DNA of 64,000 nt from Bradyrhizobium australiense (GCF_013114825.1 NZ_JAAVLX010000003.1:930001-994000), one strand, 5' to 3'; shown: positions 35,164-44,075, counted from the stretch's first letter. A program made the numbers and translations. Notes: generated by a model from the sequence alone, not told the origin.

Positions 35164-35817
35164 TCAAGGCTTGCTCGCCAGCACGCCTTCGCGTTTCTTC
35201 AGCACGCGATAGTAGCTCCACCACAGATGCGCTGCCGCGCCGCGCAGCGGGCGCCACGGCTCTGCCAGCGGCGCCATCTGCTTGGCGGTCGGGCGCGTCT
35301 TCAGGCCAAGCCCGATCTTGATCGCCTCCTGCACCGCGAGGTCGCCGGATGGCCAGGCGTCGCCATGGCCGAGACAGAACAGCAAATAGACGTCGGCCGT
35401 CCACGGGCCGATGCCGGGCAGCGCGGTCAGCGTATGGTGGGCGGCATCCGCATCCTCTTCCGCCAGCACGTCGAGATTGAGCCGCTCGGCTGCCAGTTCG
35501 CGCGCGATATTCTTCAGCGTCTTGATCTTGGCGGCCGAAAGCCCAAGCCGGCCGAGCCGGTCGGCGCGGGCCTTGCGGATGACCTCGTGATCGAACGGAT
35601 CGAACGCGGCTGTAAGCCGCGCCCAGATCGCGCCGGCGCTTGCGGTGGAAAGCTGCTGGCCGCATACGATCGCCGCCAGCCCGGCGAATCCCGGCTCGCG
35701 CTGCCGCAGCGCCGGCATGCCTGTGAGCTCAAAAATCGGCTTGAGCCTTGGGTCTTGCTTGACCAATGCGTGGACGGCGTCTTCGAGGTCGGACTGGCTG
35801 TTGAGGTGGATGGTCAT
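35164..35817 (-). CDS. DNA-3-methyladenine glycosylase II (AlkA-type HhH-GPD)
   Basis: The 217-residue helix-hairpin-helix glycosylase has the hairpin LPGIGPWTADVYLLFCLG, followed by the catalytic Asp in AWPSGDLAVQEAIK. ICGQQLSTASAGAIWARL is the first conserved helix. There are no cysteines for an Fe-S cluster, which excludes the MutY/Nth branch. It excises alkylated purines in base-excision repair. It is shorter than E. coli AlkA, lacking that protein's N-terminal domain, as is usual for this subgroup. It is divergent from gluQ with 37 bases between them. Confidence 0.9.
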   Translation of the reverse strand: MTIHLNSQSDLEDAVHALVKQDPRLKPIFELTGMPALRQREPGFAGLAAIVCGQQLSTASAGAIWARLTAAFDPFDHEVIRKARADRLGRLGLSAAKIKTLKNIARELAAERLNLDVLAEEDADAAHHTLTALPGIGPWTADVYLLFCLGHGDAWPSGDLAVQEAIKIGLGLKTRPTAKQMAPLAEPWRPLRGAAAHLWWSYYRVLKKREGVLASKP

Positions 35818-35854
35818 TGCCCCTTAAAACCACCATGTCCCGCGAAAGAGATCA

Positions 35855-36739
35855 ATGCCGCCACCCGTTTTCCGATTTGCTCCCAGCCCGAACGGCTATC
35901 TCCATCTCGGCCACGCCTATTCGGCGCTGCTGAATTTCGACCTCGCGCGCCGCGCCGGCGGAAGATTTCTGCTGCGGATCGAGGATATCGACGCGACCAG
36001 GTGCCGGCCGGAATTCGAGGCGGCGATTTACGAAGACCTCGCCTGGCTCGGGATTTCCTGGGAAACGCCGGTGCGGCGGCAATCGGAGCATTTTTCGCGC
36101 TATCGCGAGGCGGTCGAAAAATTGGCAGGCTTAGGCCTCATTTATCCGAGCTTCGAGAGCCGCGCCGAGATCGCCCGCCTCGTCGCGCAGCGGGAAACCG
36201 AAGCGTCCTGGCCGCGCGATCCCGACGGGGCGCCGCTTTATCCGGGCGCCGCGAAATCGCTGCCGCCAGACCGGCGCCGCGAGTTGATCGCGCAGGGCGC
36301 ACCTTACGCGCTGCGGCTCGACATGCAGAAAGCGCTCGCGCGCACGAAGGAACTGGCCTGGCGGGAAGACGGTGCAGGGCCCGGCGGCGAGACCGGCGTC
36401 GTCGCCGCGCGCCCCGAAGCGTGGGGCGACGTCATCCTGGCCCGCAAGGAGACGCCGACCAGCTATCATCTCTCCGTGGTGATCGACGACGCCCTGCAGA
36501 GGGTTACCGACGTGGTGCGGGGCAGGGACCTGTTCTGGTCGACGAGCGTCCACCTGGTGTTGCAGCAGTTGCTTGGTATCCGGCAACCGGTGTATCGGCA
36601 TCACCGGCTCATCGAAGATGCGTCGGGACACAAGCTCTCGAAATCGACGCAAGCCACGGCCTTGCGCGAATTGCGTGGGCAGGGTGCCACGCCAGCGGAA
36701 ATTCGCAGCCGCGTCGGTTTGCCTGCCGTTCCCCGATGA
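35855..36739 (+). CDS. gluQ: glutamyl-Q tRNA(Asp) synthetase
   Basis: The 294-residue class I synthetase fragment has FRFAPSPNGYLHLGHAYSAL (the HIGH motif as HLGH) and GHKLSKST (KMSKS as KLSKS). It lacks an anticodon-binding domain, as in GluQRS, which attaches glutamate to queuosine in tRNA-Asp rather than to a tRNA 3' end. The RIEDIDATRCRPE segment is the glutamate/ATP pocket. The length fits GluQRS (about 290-300) rather than GluRS (about 470). The zinc-binding cysteines seen in some relatives are not present here. Confidence 0.9.
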   Translation: MPPPVFRFAPSPNGYLHLGHAYSALLNFDLARRAGGRFLLRIEDIDATRCRPEFEAAIYEDLAWLGISWETPVRRQSEHFSRYREAVEKLAGLGLIYPSFESRAEIARLVAQRETEASWPRDPDGAPLYPGAAKSLPPDRRRELIAQGAPYALRLDMQKALARTKELAWREDGAGPGGETGVVAARPEAWGDVILARKETPTSYHLSVVIDDALQRVTDVVRGRDLFWSTSVHLVLQQLLGIRQPVYRHHRLIEDASGHKLSKSTQATALRELRGQGATPAEIRSRVGLPAVPR

Positions 36740-36822
36740 CACCACTGGGGGTTGTTGAAAACGTCTCCGTGACACCAGCCGCCATCGCGTGTCATGCTGG
36801 TCGCGGCAGAGGAAGGGGGACC

Positions 36823-38076
36823 ATGGCGGCAAAGCGGCGCTCAACAGGCACCACGGGAACAGCAAAGAAGCGGCGAGCGAAAAAGCGTGTATCCCGCGCC
36901 GTTAAAAAACCCGGCACGCGCAAGTCCGCCATCGCTGCGCCCGGCATGGTCGAGACCGCGCTGGCGGCCTTTGCGCACGAGGTGCGCACGCCGCTCACCG
37001 GCATTCTCGCGATCAGCAACCTGCTCGCGACCTCGGACCTCGACGAACGCGAACGGCGCTGGGTCGACACTATCAAGGCGGGCGCGGAACACTTGGCCAG
37101 CCTTGCGACCCTGTTCGTCGATGCCGCACGGAGCGGCGGTCCCGGGCTCGAGGTACGGCAGGATTTTTTCGACCTGCATACGCTCGCCCGCAATGCCGGC
37201 GATTCGCTGACCGGACGGGCGGCGGCCAGGGGCCTGAAATCGTCGGTCGAGATTTCCGAAAAGCTCCCGGGATTTGCGATCGGCGATCCCGTTCGCCTGC
37301 GCGCCGCGCTGGAGAACCTGATCGATAACGCGGTGAAATTCACCGAACAGGGCAGCGTCGCGCTGCAAGTTACGCCTGCGCGCGGCCCGAAGGGCAAGGT
37401 CGCCGTCGCGTTCGCGGTTTCCGACAGCGGGATCGGCCTCACGCTCGGCGAAATCAGGCGCCTTTTCCGCCCGTTCTCGCAGGCCAATGTCTCCATTGCA
37501 TCGCGCTTCGGCGGGGCCGGGCTCGGATTGTCGTCAGTCAAGCAACTGGCGCGTGCCATGGGCGGCGACGTCACCGTGACGCAACGGCGCGGCGGCGGCA
37601 CCACCTTTACCCTCAATGTCATGATGTCGCCCGCAAAGGACGCCGTGACGGTGGCGTCCGGCGCGGATGGCGAGGTATCGATTAGTTCGCCGCGACCGCT
37701 GCGCTTGCTCAGTGTCGAAGACAACCCGTTCGGCCGCGTCGTGCTCAACGCGATCCTGACCGAACTCGGTCACCAGACCGAGTTCATCGGCCAGGGCGAG
37801 GTGGCGCCCGAGCGCCTCGCCCTGGGCTCATTCGATGCGGTGTTGATGGACATGGTCCTGCCGGGCATCGACGGCGTTGAGGCAATCAGGCGCATTCGCG
37901 CGCTGGAGCCGCCGCTCGGACACATTCCGATCATCGGCATATCCGGACGTAGCGAGGATGAGGCGGCGTCGCGCTCCGCCGGCGCCGAGATCTTTCTGGT
38001 CAAGCCTGTGAGCCCGCGCGCCCTGGCGACTGCGCTGCATGCAGCGACATGCCCTTCGGCAATTGCGACTTCATGA
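36823..38076 (+). CDS. hybrid histidine kinase/receiver with basic N-terminal tail
   Basis: Predicted 417 residues. Residues 1-34 contain 15 Lys/Arg (MAAKRRSTGTTGTAKKRRAK...), followed by HisKA with phospho-His in FAHEVRTPLTGILAISNLL. The HATPase_c domain shows LENLIDNAVKF, VSDSGIGL and GGAGLGLSSVKQLA. A C-terminal receiver (from LRLLSVEDNPFGRVV) carries the Asp in AVLMDMVLPGIDGVEA and the Lys in FLVKPVSP. No sensor or TM helix is present, so it is soluble. GGAAGGGGGA precedes the ATG at 36823; the long open frame upstream is antisense/shifted reading of other genes. The 3' end overlaps the convergent YihY gene by 77 bases. Confidence 0.87.
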   Translation: MAAKRRSTGTTGTAKKRRAKKRVSRAVKKPGTRKSAIAAPGMVETALAAFAHEVRTPLTGILAISNLLATSDLDERERRWVDTIKAGAEHLASLATLFVDAARSGGPGLEVRQDFFDLHTLARNAGDSLTGRAAARGLKSSVEISEKLPGFAIGDPVRLRAALENLIDNAVKFTEQGSVALQVTPARGPKGKVAVAFAVSDSGIGLTLGEIRRLFRPFSQANVSIASRFGGAGLGLSSVKQLARAMGGDVTVTQRRGGGTTFTLNVMMSPAKDAVTVASGADGEVSISSPRPLRLLSVEDNPFGRVVLNAILTELGHQTEFIGQGEVAPERLALGSFDAVLMDMVLPGIDGVEAIRRIRALEPPLGHIPIIGISGRSEDEAASRSAGAEIFLVKPVSPRALATALHAATCPSAIATS

Positions 38077-38893
38077 TGGCTGCGTTCAATTCGCCGCCGA
38101 AGACGAAAATCGCCGAAATGAAGTACAGAAACACCAGCGCGATGATGACCGAGGCAAGCCCCGCATACATCGTCACATAGTTGCTGGCGAAGCGCGCCAG
38201 ATACTGGCCGAACACGATGCCCGAGATCAGCGACCCCACCATCGTGAAGACGATACCGGGAAGGATCTGCAGAAAGCTCCGCCGGCCGCAAGGCAGCCAG
38301 GCATGCAGCACGAACAGCGCCACGGTCATCGCAGTGATCGTGATGCCGTAGCGGGCGAAAGTGAGAAGGCTTTCGTTGCTCTCGACGAAGAACGGAATGT
38401 GGCGGCGGGCCGTCTCCAGGATCAGCGGACCGAGCACGATCAGGAACGCCATCGCCAGCGAGGTGAAAGCGGCGACCAGCGTATAGCCGATCGATTCCAG
38501 CCGCAGCCAGTACCACGGCCTCGGCTCGACCACCGAATAGGCGCGGTTCAGCGCGACCCGCAGCGCCTCGACGCCGTTGGAGGCGAAATAGACCGCCAGC
38601 ACCGCGCCGACAGTAAGGACGCCGCCGCGCGTCGTGGTCAGCACGTCGTGGATTTCTCCTGACAACGCGTCCGCGACCTGTTGCGGCCAGGTTTGCAGCA
38701 GCAGTGCCACGGCACCGTCAGCGAGTTCCTTGGAGCCGAAAAAGCCGGCGAGCGACGTCAGCACGATCAGGAATGGAAATAGCGCCATCAAAGTCGACAG
38801 CGCGATATGGCTTGCAATCGCCCAGCCATCATCGGCGAGGAAGGTATAAAACGCCTCCATCACGACGAGGTAGACAAAGCGAATGAGCCTCAC
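38000..38893 (-). CDS. YihY/BrkB-family membrane protein
   Basis: The 297-residue protein has about six TM helices and family hallmarks: DDGWAIASHIALSTLMALFPFLIVLTSLAGFFG, GVLTVGAVLAVYFASNGVEALRVALNRAY, and the C-terminal YAGLASVIIALVFLYFISAIFVFGGELNAAI. The family was once called ribonuclease BN in error and includes BrkB of Bordetella. The molecular role is not known; transport or envelope function is suspected. The last 77 bases are antisense to the hybrid kinase gene, whose stop is at 38076. Confidence 0.88.
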   Translation of the reverse strand: MRLIRFVYLVVMEAFYTFLADDGWAIASHIALSTLMALFPFLIVLTSLAGFFGSKELADGAVALLLQTWPQQVADALSGEIHDVLTTTRGGVLTVGAVLAVYFASNGVEALRVALNRAYSVVEPRPWYWLRLESIGYTLVAAFTSLAMAFLIVLGPLILETARRHIPFFVESNESLLTFARYGITITAMTVALFVLHAWLPCGRRSFLQILPGIVFTMVGSLISGIVFGQYLARFASNYVTMYAGLASVIIALVFLYFISAIFVFGGELNAAIMKSQLPKGMSLHAAQSPGRAGSQA

Positions 38894-39039
38894 ATCTCAC
38901 CTCGATCGGGTATCGCGGTCCCGTTCTAAAACCAGGACTAGCATCTGATATTATTGGATTAAAAGCCAGATCGTCGAGCGGTTGTGCGAAGGTTGTGAAC
39001 GTGTTGGAAGTCGGCGCCTCGCGGTGTTATGTACCGCCG

Positions 39040-39234
39040 ATGATATCCTTTCTAAGTTCGATCGTCCTTCCCATCGCGGTTGCGGCCGTGGCAATCGTGC
39101 TGCTGCTCGGCCTCGTCAACATGATGCGGGGCGGTTCGCCGAGCCGCTCGCAGAACCTGATGCGGCTTCGGGTGCTGCTGCAGTTCATCGCCATCGTCAT
39201 TACCATGGTCGTGGTGTGGGCGTTGGGCAGATAA
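39040..39234 (+). CDS. HIG1-like twin-transmembrane protein
   Basis: The 64-residue protein has two TM helices (FLSSIVLPIAVAAVAIVLLLGLVNMM and VLLQFIAIVITMVVVWALG) joined by a polar loop GGSPSRSQNLMRLRV. The arrangement fits bacterial HIG1-domain proteins (respiratory supercomplex assembly in mitochondria; bacterial role unclear). The ATG at 39040 is preferred to the in-frame GTG at 38995 because the helix starts here, though the ribosome site is weak. It lies 21 bases before the adenosyltransferase and is probably co-transcribed, an order often seen in alphaproteobacteria. Confidence 0.78.
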   Translation: MISFLSSIVLPIAVAAVAIVLLLGLVNMMRGGSPSRSQNLMRLRVLLQFIAIVITMVVVWALGR

Positions 39235-39255
39235 GAGCAGGAAAGGGAAGCGCCA

Positions 39256-39828
39256 ATGGTCGTACTCAACCGCATCTATACGAAGACCGGCGATGACGGC
39301 ACCACGGCGCTCGGCAGCGGCGAGCGCCGCCCGAAACACGATCTGCGCATTAGCGCCTACGGCACCGTAGATGAAACCAACGCCGCCATCGGCGTGGTGC
39401 GGCTGCACCTCGGCGATGCCCGCGAACTCGATGCGATGCTGGGCCGGATCCAGAACGATTTGTTCGATCTCGGCGCCGATCTTGCGGTGCCCCAGCGCGA
39501 CGGCGGGGCCGAGCGGCTCCGGATGTTGTCGAGCCAGGTCGAACGGCTTGAGCGCGACATCGATGCGCTGAACGAGCATCTCGCGCCGCTGACCTCGTTC
39601 GTGCTGCCCGGCGGCACCCCCGCTGCCGCATACCTGCATCTCGCCCGTACCATATGCCGCAGGGCGGAACGGATCATGGTGGAACTCGCCGCGCGACCGG
39701 AGGAGCCGGTCAGCGCGGCTGCCATTCAGTATGTGAATCGCCTGTCGGATTTCCTGTTCGTCGCCAGCCGCGCCATGAACGACAATGGTGCCGGAGACGT
39801 GTTGTGGGTGCCTGGCCAGAACCGTTAA
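39256..39828 (+). CDS. pduO: cob(I)alamin adenosyltransferase, PduO/MMAB type
   Basis: The 190-residue helical bundle has the N-terminal IYTKTGDDGTTALGSGERRPKHD ATP-binding loop and AYGTVDETNAAIGV. Downstream are LTSFVLPGGTPAAAYLHLARTICRRAER and YVNRLSDFLFVASR. It makes adenosylcobalamin from cob(I)alamin and ATP, supplying enzymes such as methylmalonyl-CoA mutase. GGAAAGGGAAG precedes the ATG at 39256. The symbol is by family type; related annotations use cobO for an unrelated fold. Confidence 0.93.
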   Translation: MVVLNRIYTKTGDDGTTALGSGERRPKHDLRISAYGTVDETNAAIGVVRLHLGDARELDAMLGRIQNDLFDLGADLAVPQRDGGAERLRMLSSQVERLERDIDALNEHLAPLTSFVLPGGTPAAAYLHLARTICRRAERIMVELAARPEEPVSAAAIQYVNRLSDFLFVASRAMNDNGAGDVLWVPGQNR

Positions 39829-39965
39829 GGTAGAGCCTGAAGGTAGGCCTTGTCCGGGCCGATTTTTGGCTTTCGCGCGTTGACCGCCGATAGCGGGACC
39901 TTTAGGTTCCGCGCCAAGCTAATAACAAGCTGATCAAACCCCAGAATTCAAGCGAAAGAGGATCG

Positions 39966-40715
39966 ATGAAGGTTCTTGTGCCGGTAAAGCGGGTGGTCGA
40001 TTTCAACGTCAAGGTCCGCGTCAAGAGCGACGGAACGGGCGTGGAACTCGCCAACGTGAAGATGTCGATGAATCCGTTCGACGAAATCGCCGTCGAGGAA
40101 GCGCTGCGGCTGAAGGAAGCCGGCAAGGCGACCGAGGTCGTGGTGGTTTCGATTGGCCCCGCGCAGGCCTCCGAAACGATCCGGACCGGTCTCGCCATGG
40201 GCGCCGACCGCGGCATCCTCGTCAAGGCCGAAGGCAATGTCGAGCCGCTGGCGGTCGCGAAGATTCTGAAAGCCGTGGCCGACGCAGAGAAGCCCGGCCT
40301 CATCATTCTCGGCAAACAGGCAATCGACGACGATTCGAACCAGACCGGTCAGATGCTGGCGGCGCTGCTGGGCTGGTCGCAGGCGACGTTTGCCTCCAAG
40401 CTCGAAGTTGAAGGCTCGGACTTCAAGGTCACGCGCGAAGTCGACGGCGGCCTGCAGACCGTGAAGCTGAAGGGACCGGCGATCGTCACCACCGACCTGC
40501 GGCTGAACGAGCCGCGCTACGCGTCGCTGCCCAACATCATGAAGGCGAAGAAGAAGCCGATCGACGACAAGAACGCGTCCGATTACGGCATCGATCTCAC
40601 GCCGCACCTCGAAGTGCTCAAGACCGCGGAACCGCCCGGCCGCAAGGGCGGCGTCAAGGTCAAGGACGTCGCTGAGCTCGTTTCCAAACTCAAGACCGAA
40701 GCCGGGGTTCTCTGA
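39966..40715 (+). CDS. etfB: electron transfer flavoprotein subunit beta
   Basis: The 249-residue protein begins [20 protein letters not shown] and has [24 protein letters not shown] [14 protein letters not shown]. The AMP-binding/recognition region is [27 protein letters not shown] and [26 protein letters not shown]. The recognition loop near [17 protein letters not shown] is the surface that docks acyl-CoA dehydrogenases. AAAGAGGATCG precedes the ATG. The stop TGA overlaps the etfA ATG (TGATG), ensuring equal synthesis of the FAD heterodimer halves. Confidence 0.96.
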   Translation: MKVLVPVKRVVDFNVKVRVKSDGTGVELANVKMSMNPFDEIAVEEALRLKEAGKATEVVVVSIGPAQASETIRTGLAMGADRGILVKAEGNVEPLAVAKILKAVADAEKPGLIILGKQAIDDDSNQTGQMLAALLGWSQATFASKLEVEGSDFKVTREVDGGLQTVKLKGPAIVTTDLRLNEPRYASLPNIMKAKKKPIDDKNASDYGIDLTPHLEVLKTAEPPGRKGGVKVKDVAELVSKLKTEAGVL

Positions 40716-41659
40716 TGACGACGCTATTGATTGCCGAACACGACAACGCGTCGATCAAGGATGCGACCAACAAGACGCTGACCGCAGCCGCCGCGCTTGG
40801 CGCCGACGTGCACGTGCTGGTCGCCGGCGAGAACGCCAAGGCGGCGGCCGATGCCGCAGCCAAGCTTGCCGGCGTCAAGAAGGTGCTGCTCGCCGACAAT
40901 GCTGCCTATGCCCACGATCTTGCCGAGCCGCTGGCCGCGCTGATCGTGTCGCTGGCGCCTGGCTATGACGCCTTCGTCGCGCCCGCAACTTCGCGCTTCA
41001 AGAACGTGATGCCGCGTGTTGCCGCTCTGCTCGACGTGATGCAGGTATCCGAGATCATCAAGGTGGTTTCCCCCGATACGTTCGAGCGGCCGATCTACGC
41101 CGGCAATGCGATCCAGACCGTGAAGTCCAAGGACGCCAAGAAGGTCATCACGGTGCGGACCTCGACCTTTGCCGCGGCTGGCGAGGGCGGCAGCGCGCCG
41201 ATAGAGAATGCCGCTGCTGCGGCCGATCCGGGCCTCTCCAGCTTCCTGGGCGAAGAGGTTGCGAAGAGCGACCGTCCGGAACTGACCTCGGCAAAGATCA
41301 TCGTCTCCGGCGGCCGCGCCATGCAGAGCCGCGAGAACTTTGCCAAATATATCGAGCCACTCGCCGACAAGCTCGGCGCGGGCGTCGGCGCCTCGCGCGC
41401 CGCGGTCGATGCCGGCTATGCCCCGAACGACTGGCAGGTCGGCCAGACCGGCAAAGTGGTGGCACCGGAACTTTATGTCGCAATCGGCATCTCCGGCGCG
41501 ATCCAGCATCTTGCCGGCATGAAGGATTCCAAGGTGATCGTTGCGATCAACAAGGATGAAGATGCGCCGATTTTCCAGGTTGCCGATTACGGCCTGGTCG
41601 CGGACCTCTATCAGGCGGTTCCCGAACTGACCGACGCGCTCGGCAAGCTCGGAAAGTAA
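40715..41659 (+). CDS. etfA: electron transfer flavoprotein subunit alpha
   Basis: The 314-residue protein has an N-terminal beta-like domain ([21 protein letters not shown]). The C-terminal FAD domain shows [54 protein letters not shown] and [23 protein letters not shown]. It carries the FAD and passes electrons from acyl-CoA dehydrogenases to the membrane ETF:quinone oxidoreductase. It overlaps etfB by one base, and a strong terminator follows 10 bases after the stop. The next gene, a 3-hydroxyacyl-CoA dehydrogenase, is in the same pathway. Confidence 0.97.
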   Translation: MTTLLIAEHDNASIKDATNKTLTAAAALGADVHVLVAGENAKAAADAAAKLAGVKKVLLADNAAYAHDLAEPLAALIVSLAPGYDAFVAPATSRFKNVMPRVAALLDVMQVSEIIKVVSPDTFERPIYAGNAIQTVKSKDAKKVITVRTSTFAAAGEGGSAPIENAAAAADPGLSSFLGEEVAKSDRPELTSAKIIVSGGRAMQSRENFAKYIEPLADKLGAGVGASRAAVDAGYAPNDWQVGQTGKVVAPELYVAIGISGAIQHLAGMKDSKVIVAINKDEDAPIFQVADYGLVADLYQAVPELTDALGKLGK

Positions 41660-41669
41660 CCACAGCGAT

Positions 41670-41707
41670 AAACACCGGCCGGATGCGTAACATCCGGCCG
41701 GTGTTTT
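41670..41707 (+). terminator. rho-independent terminator after etfA
   Basis: AAACACCGGCCGGATG pairs with CATCCGGCCGGTGTTT around a CGTAA loop, a 16-base-pair stem ending in TTTT. It separates etfBA from the downstream 3-hydroxyacyl-CoA dehydrogenase, which therefore probably has its own promoter. Confidence 0.92.
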
Positions 41708-41810
41708 ATGCTAAAGCGAAGTAGATTTGCGGCTTCGCGTGAACATAGCGTGCCAAAACGGGACCAGGACGAACAGGCGCGATGTGCGCGCCGTTCCGGT
41801 GGATGACAAG

Positions 41811-42692
41811 ATGGCGGTGACAATCAAGAAGGTCGGCGTGATCGGCTCGGGCCAGATGGGCAACGGGATTGCGCATGTGGCGGCGCTCGCCGGCTTCGAC
41901 GTGGTGCTCAACGACGTCTCCGACGAACGGCTGAAATCGGCGATGGCAACCATCAACGGCCATTTGTCGCGCCAGGTTGCCAAGCAGATCATCACCGAGG
42001 ACGCGCGTAAAAAGGCGCTGGACCGAATCACCTCCGCCGAGACGCTCGACGGGCTTTCGGATTGCGACCTCGTGATCGAGACCGCCGTCGAAAAGGAAGA
42101 GGTCAAGCGCAAGATCTTTCACGAGCTCTGCGCGGTATTGAAGCCGGACGCTATCGTCGCCACCAACTCCTCCTCGATCTCGATCACGCGGCTCGCCGCC
42201 TCGACCGACCGCCCCGAGCGCTTCATCGGCATTCACTTCATGAATCCGGTGCCGGCGATGGAACTGGTCGAGCTGATCCGCGGCATCGCGACCGACGATA
42301 TGACCTTTGATACCGCCAAGGAATTTGTCGGCAAGCTCGGCAAGCAGGTCGCGGTATCGGAGGATTTCCCGGCCTTCATCGTCAACCGCATCCTGCTGCC
42401 GATGATCAACGAGGCGATCTACACGCTCTATGAGGGCGTCGGCAACGTCGAGGCGATCGACGCCGCCATGAAGCTCGGCGCGCATCACCCGATGGGGCCG
42501 CTGGAATTGGCCGATTTCATCGGGCTTGATACCTGTCTGTCGATCATGCAGGTGCTGCATGAGGGGCTGGCGGATTCAAAATACCGGCCGTGCCCGCTGC
42601 TCGTGAAATATGTCGAGGCCGGCTGGCTCGGCCGTAAGACCCAGCGCGGCTTCTACGATTACCGCGGCGACAAGCCGGTCCCGACGCGGTAG
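41811..42692 (+). CDS. 3-hydroxybutyryl-CoA / 3-hydroxyacyl-CoA dehydrogenase
   Basis: The 293-residue protein has the NAD Rossmann motif VGVIGSGQMGNGIAHVAALAGF, catalytic-domain signature FIGIHFMNPVPAMELVELIRG (His-Glu pair region) and EDFPAFIVNRILLPMINEAIY in the C-terminal helical domain. It oxidises (S)-3-hydroxyacyl-CoA in fatty-acid breakdown or in acetoacetyl-CoA/PHB metabolism. The ATG at 41811 begins the Rossmann domain; the frame is open 84 bases further up without a homologous start. Linkage with etfBA fits beta-oxidation. Confidence 0.93.
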   Translation: MAVTIKKVGVIGSGQMGNGIAHVAALAGFDVVLNDVSDERLKSAMATINGHLSRQVAKQIITEDARKKALDRITSAETLDGLSDCDLVIETAVEKEEVKRKIFHELCAVLKPDAIVATNSSSISITRLAASTDRPERFIGIHFMNPVPAMELVELIRGIATDDMTFDTAKEFVGKLGKQVAVSEDFPAFIVNRILLPMINEAIYTLYEGVGNVEAIDAAMKLGAHHPMGPLELADFIGLDTCLSIMQVLHEGLADSKYRPCPLLVKYVEAGWLGRKTQRGFYDYRGDKPVPTR

Positions 42693-42723
42693 ACGTCATC
42701 GCGATCCTCCGGATTTTGTCAGT

Positions 42724-42812
42724 TCCTCATGGTGAGGAGGCGCGTAAGCGCCGTCTCGAACCGTGCGCCCCGCTCGTGCCATTCATCCTTCGAGACGCGC
42801 GAAGGATGAGGT
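42724..42812. repeat. palindromic intergenic repeat, family B copy 1
   Basis: CCTCATGGTGAGGAGGCGCG opens the element. GTCTCGAACC lies in the middle, and it closes with CATCCTTCGAGACGCGCGAAG and GATGAGG. Inner inverted arms are GTCTCGAA/TTCGAGAC, and CCTCAT..ATGAGG pair at the ends. A second, diverged copy lies at 43118-43193. Confidence 0.75.
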
Positions 42813-42902
42813 CTTACAGAACGCTTGGCGCCCGATCCTCAATCTCCAGACTTCATTAACCGGTGCCAGGGTAGGGTGCCTCACGTCCGAGGAGTGTTGC
42901 GC

Positions 42903-43091
42903 ATGGATATGATGGCTATGGTTTCGAGCATGCTCGCGATGCAGGCGGCGGGCACGCAGCAGCAAATCCAGACCTCGATCATCAAACAGAATGCGGATGC
43001 CGAGAAAGCCGCGGTCCAGACGCTTCTGGGCACGCCCTCGACCGCCAATCTCGCCCCCGGCGTTGGCGGCAATCTCAATATTGCGGCCTGA
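42903..43091 (+). CDS. YjfB-like small protein
   Basis: The 62-residue protein opens MDMMAMVSSMLAMQAAGTQQ, continues QIQTSIIKQNADAEKAAVQTLLG and ends in a Gly/Pro/Asn tail. The layout matches the YjfB putative motility protein family (Met-rich start, QxQxxxxIIKxxxD-E helix). GAGGAG at 42888-42893 lies 9 bases before the ATG at 42903. The gene stands alone between two copies of repeat family B and no flagellar gene is near. The role is unknown. Confidence 0.7.
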   Translation: MDMMAMVSSMLAMQAAGTQQQIQTSIIKQNADAEKAAVQTLLGTPSTANLAPGVGGNLNIAA

Positions 43092-43117
43092 TAACGATCC
43101 CCGAAGCAGCCGTTGAA

Positions 43118-43193
43118 CCCTCATGGTGAGGAGCACGTCTTCGCGCGTCTCGAACCATGTGGCCCCGCTGGTGCCATTCATCTTCAAGACGCC
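43118..43193. repeat. palindromic intergenic repeat, family B copy 2
   Basis: CCTCATGGTGAGGAGCACG, then CTTCGCGCGTCTCGAACCAT and GTGCCATTCATC, match copy 1 in order, with a decayed right end. It lies between the convergent YjfB-like and tlpA genes. Confidence 0.72.
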
Positions 43194-43274
43194 GCTGACG
43201 CGGCTCCACAGAATGAAGTTTGACAGGTGAAATGGCGGACTCAGCGCGCCAGCTTGTCCTGCTGCTCCGCAGCC

Positions 43275-43964
43275 CTAAGACCCCGCCTTCACCGGCTGCA
43301 TCGCGGCCTTGATCAGCTTGATCGCATCCTCGCTGGCCCATTCGGCGGGGCCGGCAAGGTTGGCGATCTCGCAGCCTTGGGCGTCCACCAGCACCGAAGT
43401 GGGCATCCCCAGCGCTTTGCCTATGCTCTTAAGCTCCTGAAAAACCTTGGCTTTTGAGTCGGCGAAATAGCCGAGCCGGGTCAGATTGGCCTCTTTGAGG
43501 AAGTTTTTCGGCTTCTCGGGGTCGCGGGTGTCGATATTGATGGCGACCACCTCAAAATCCTTGCCGCCGAGTTTGGTCTGCAGGCCCTCCAGCGCCGGCA
43601 TTTCTTTACGACAAGGCACGCACCAGGTGGCCCACAGGTTCACCAGCACGGTCTTGCCGCGCCATTCCGACAGCTTCCTCGGCTTCCCCTCGGCATCCTC
43701 GAAGGCGAGGTCCGGGAGCCGCAGCGGGGTCGTCGCCATGGTCAGAGCCGCCACCTCGCCATGCGCCAGCGGCGATATCTTGCGGGCCAGTTCGACGGCC
43801 CCCGTACAGGACGGATCGCCGCCGCTGCCGCGCTTGAAGCCGCCGAGCCCGTAAAACGCGCCCAATCCGACCACACCCGCAGCCACCACCGCGCCGATGG
43901 CGATCGGGATCCGGCGCCTCGTGGCCGGGCGGGGCGGGACCATTTCGGGCATATCGTTTGTCAT
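43275..43964 (-). CDS. tlpA: TlpA thiol:disulfide interchange protein
   Basis: The 229-residue protein has an N-terminal TM anchor (IPIAIGAVVAAGVVGLGAFYGLGG). A periplasmic thioredoxin domain follows, with active site WATWCVPCRKEMPAL, VVAINIDTRDPEKPKNFLKEA, cis-Pro GMPTSVLV and an extra Cys pair (PSCTGAVELA and QGCEIANLAG). This closely matches the Bradyrhizobium TlpA known to keep the cytochrome oxidase copper-assembly proteins (Sco, CoxB) reduced. It is divergent from argH with 111 bases between them, as in Bradyrhizobium. Confidence 0.93.
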   Translation of the reverse strand: MTNDMPEMVPPRPATRRRIPIAIGAVVAAGVVGLGAFYGLGGFKRGSGGDPSCTGAVELARKISPLAHGEVAALTMATTPLRLPDLAFEDAEGKPRKLSEWRGKTVLVNLWATWCVPCRKEMPALEGLQTKLGGKDFEVVAINIDTRDPEKPKNFLKEANLTRLGYFADSKAKVFQELKSIGKALGMPTSVLVDAQGCEIANLAGPAEWASEDAIKLIKAAMQPVKAGS

Positions 43965-44075
43965 CCTGTGTCAGATACGGCTATGCAGGGCTCAAGACTA
44001 GGATCGAGTTACGGCCGAAACCGGCGCGGCGTTTGGTATGGGCTCGACGATATAGATGGCAGGGCTTGAGAAGTC

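Noticed and set aside
35227..36822. First 532 codons of a 949-codon plus-strand frame
   Set aside because: Antisense to the AlkA-type gene, then a shifted reading of gluQ. Only the part from 36823 (hybrid kinase) is family-like.
40724..41509. 261-codon minus-strand frame
   Set aside because: Antisense to etfA; His/Gly/Arg-rich with no domain.
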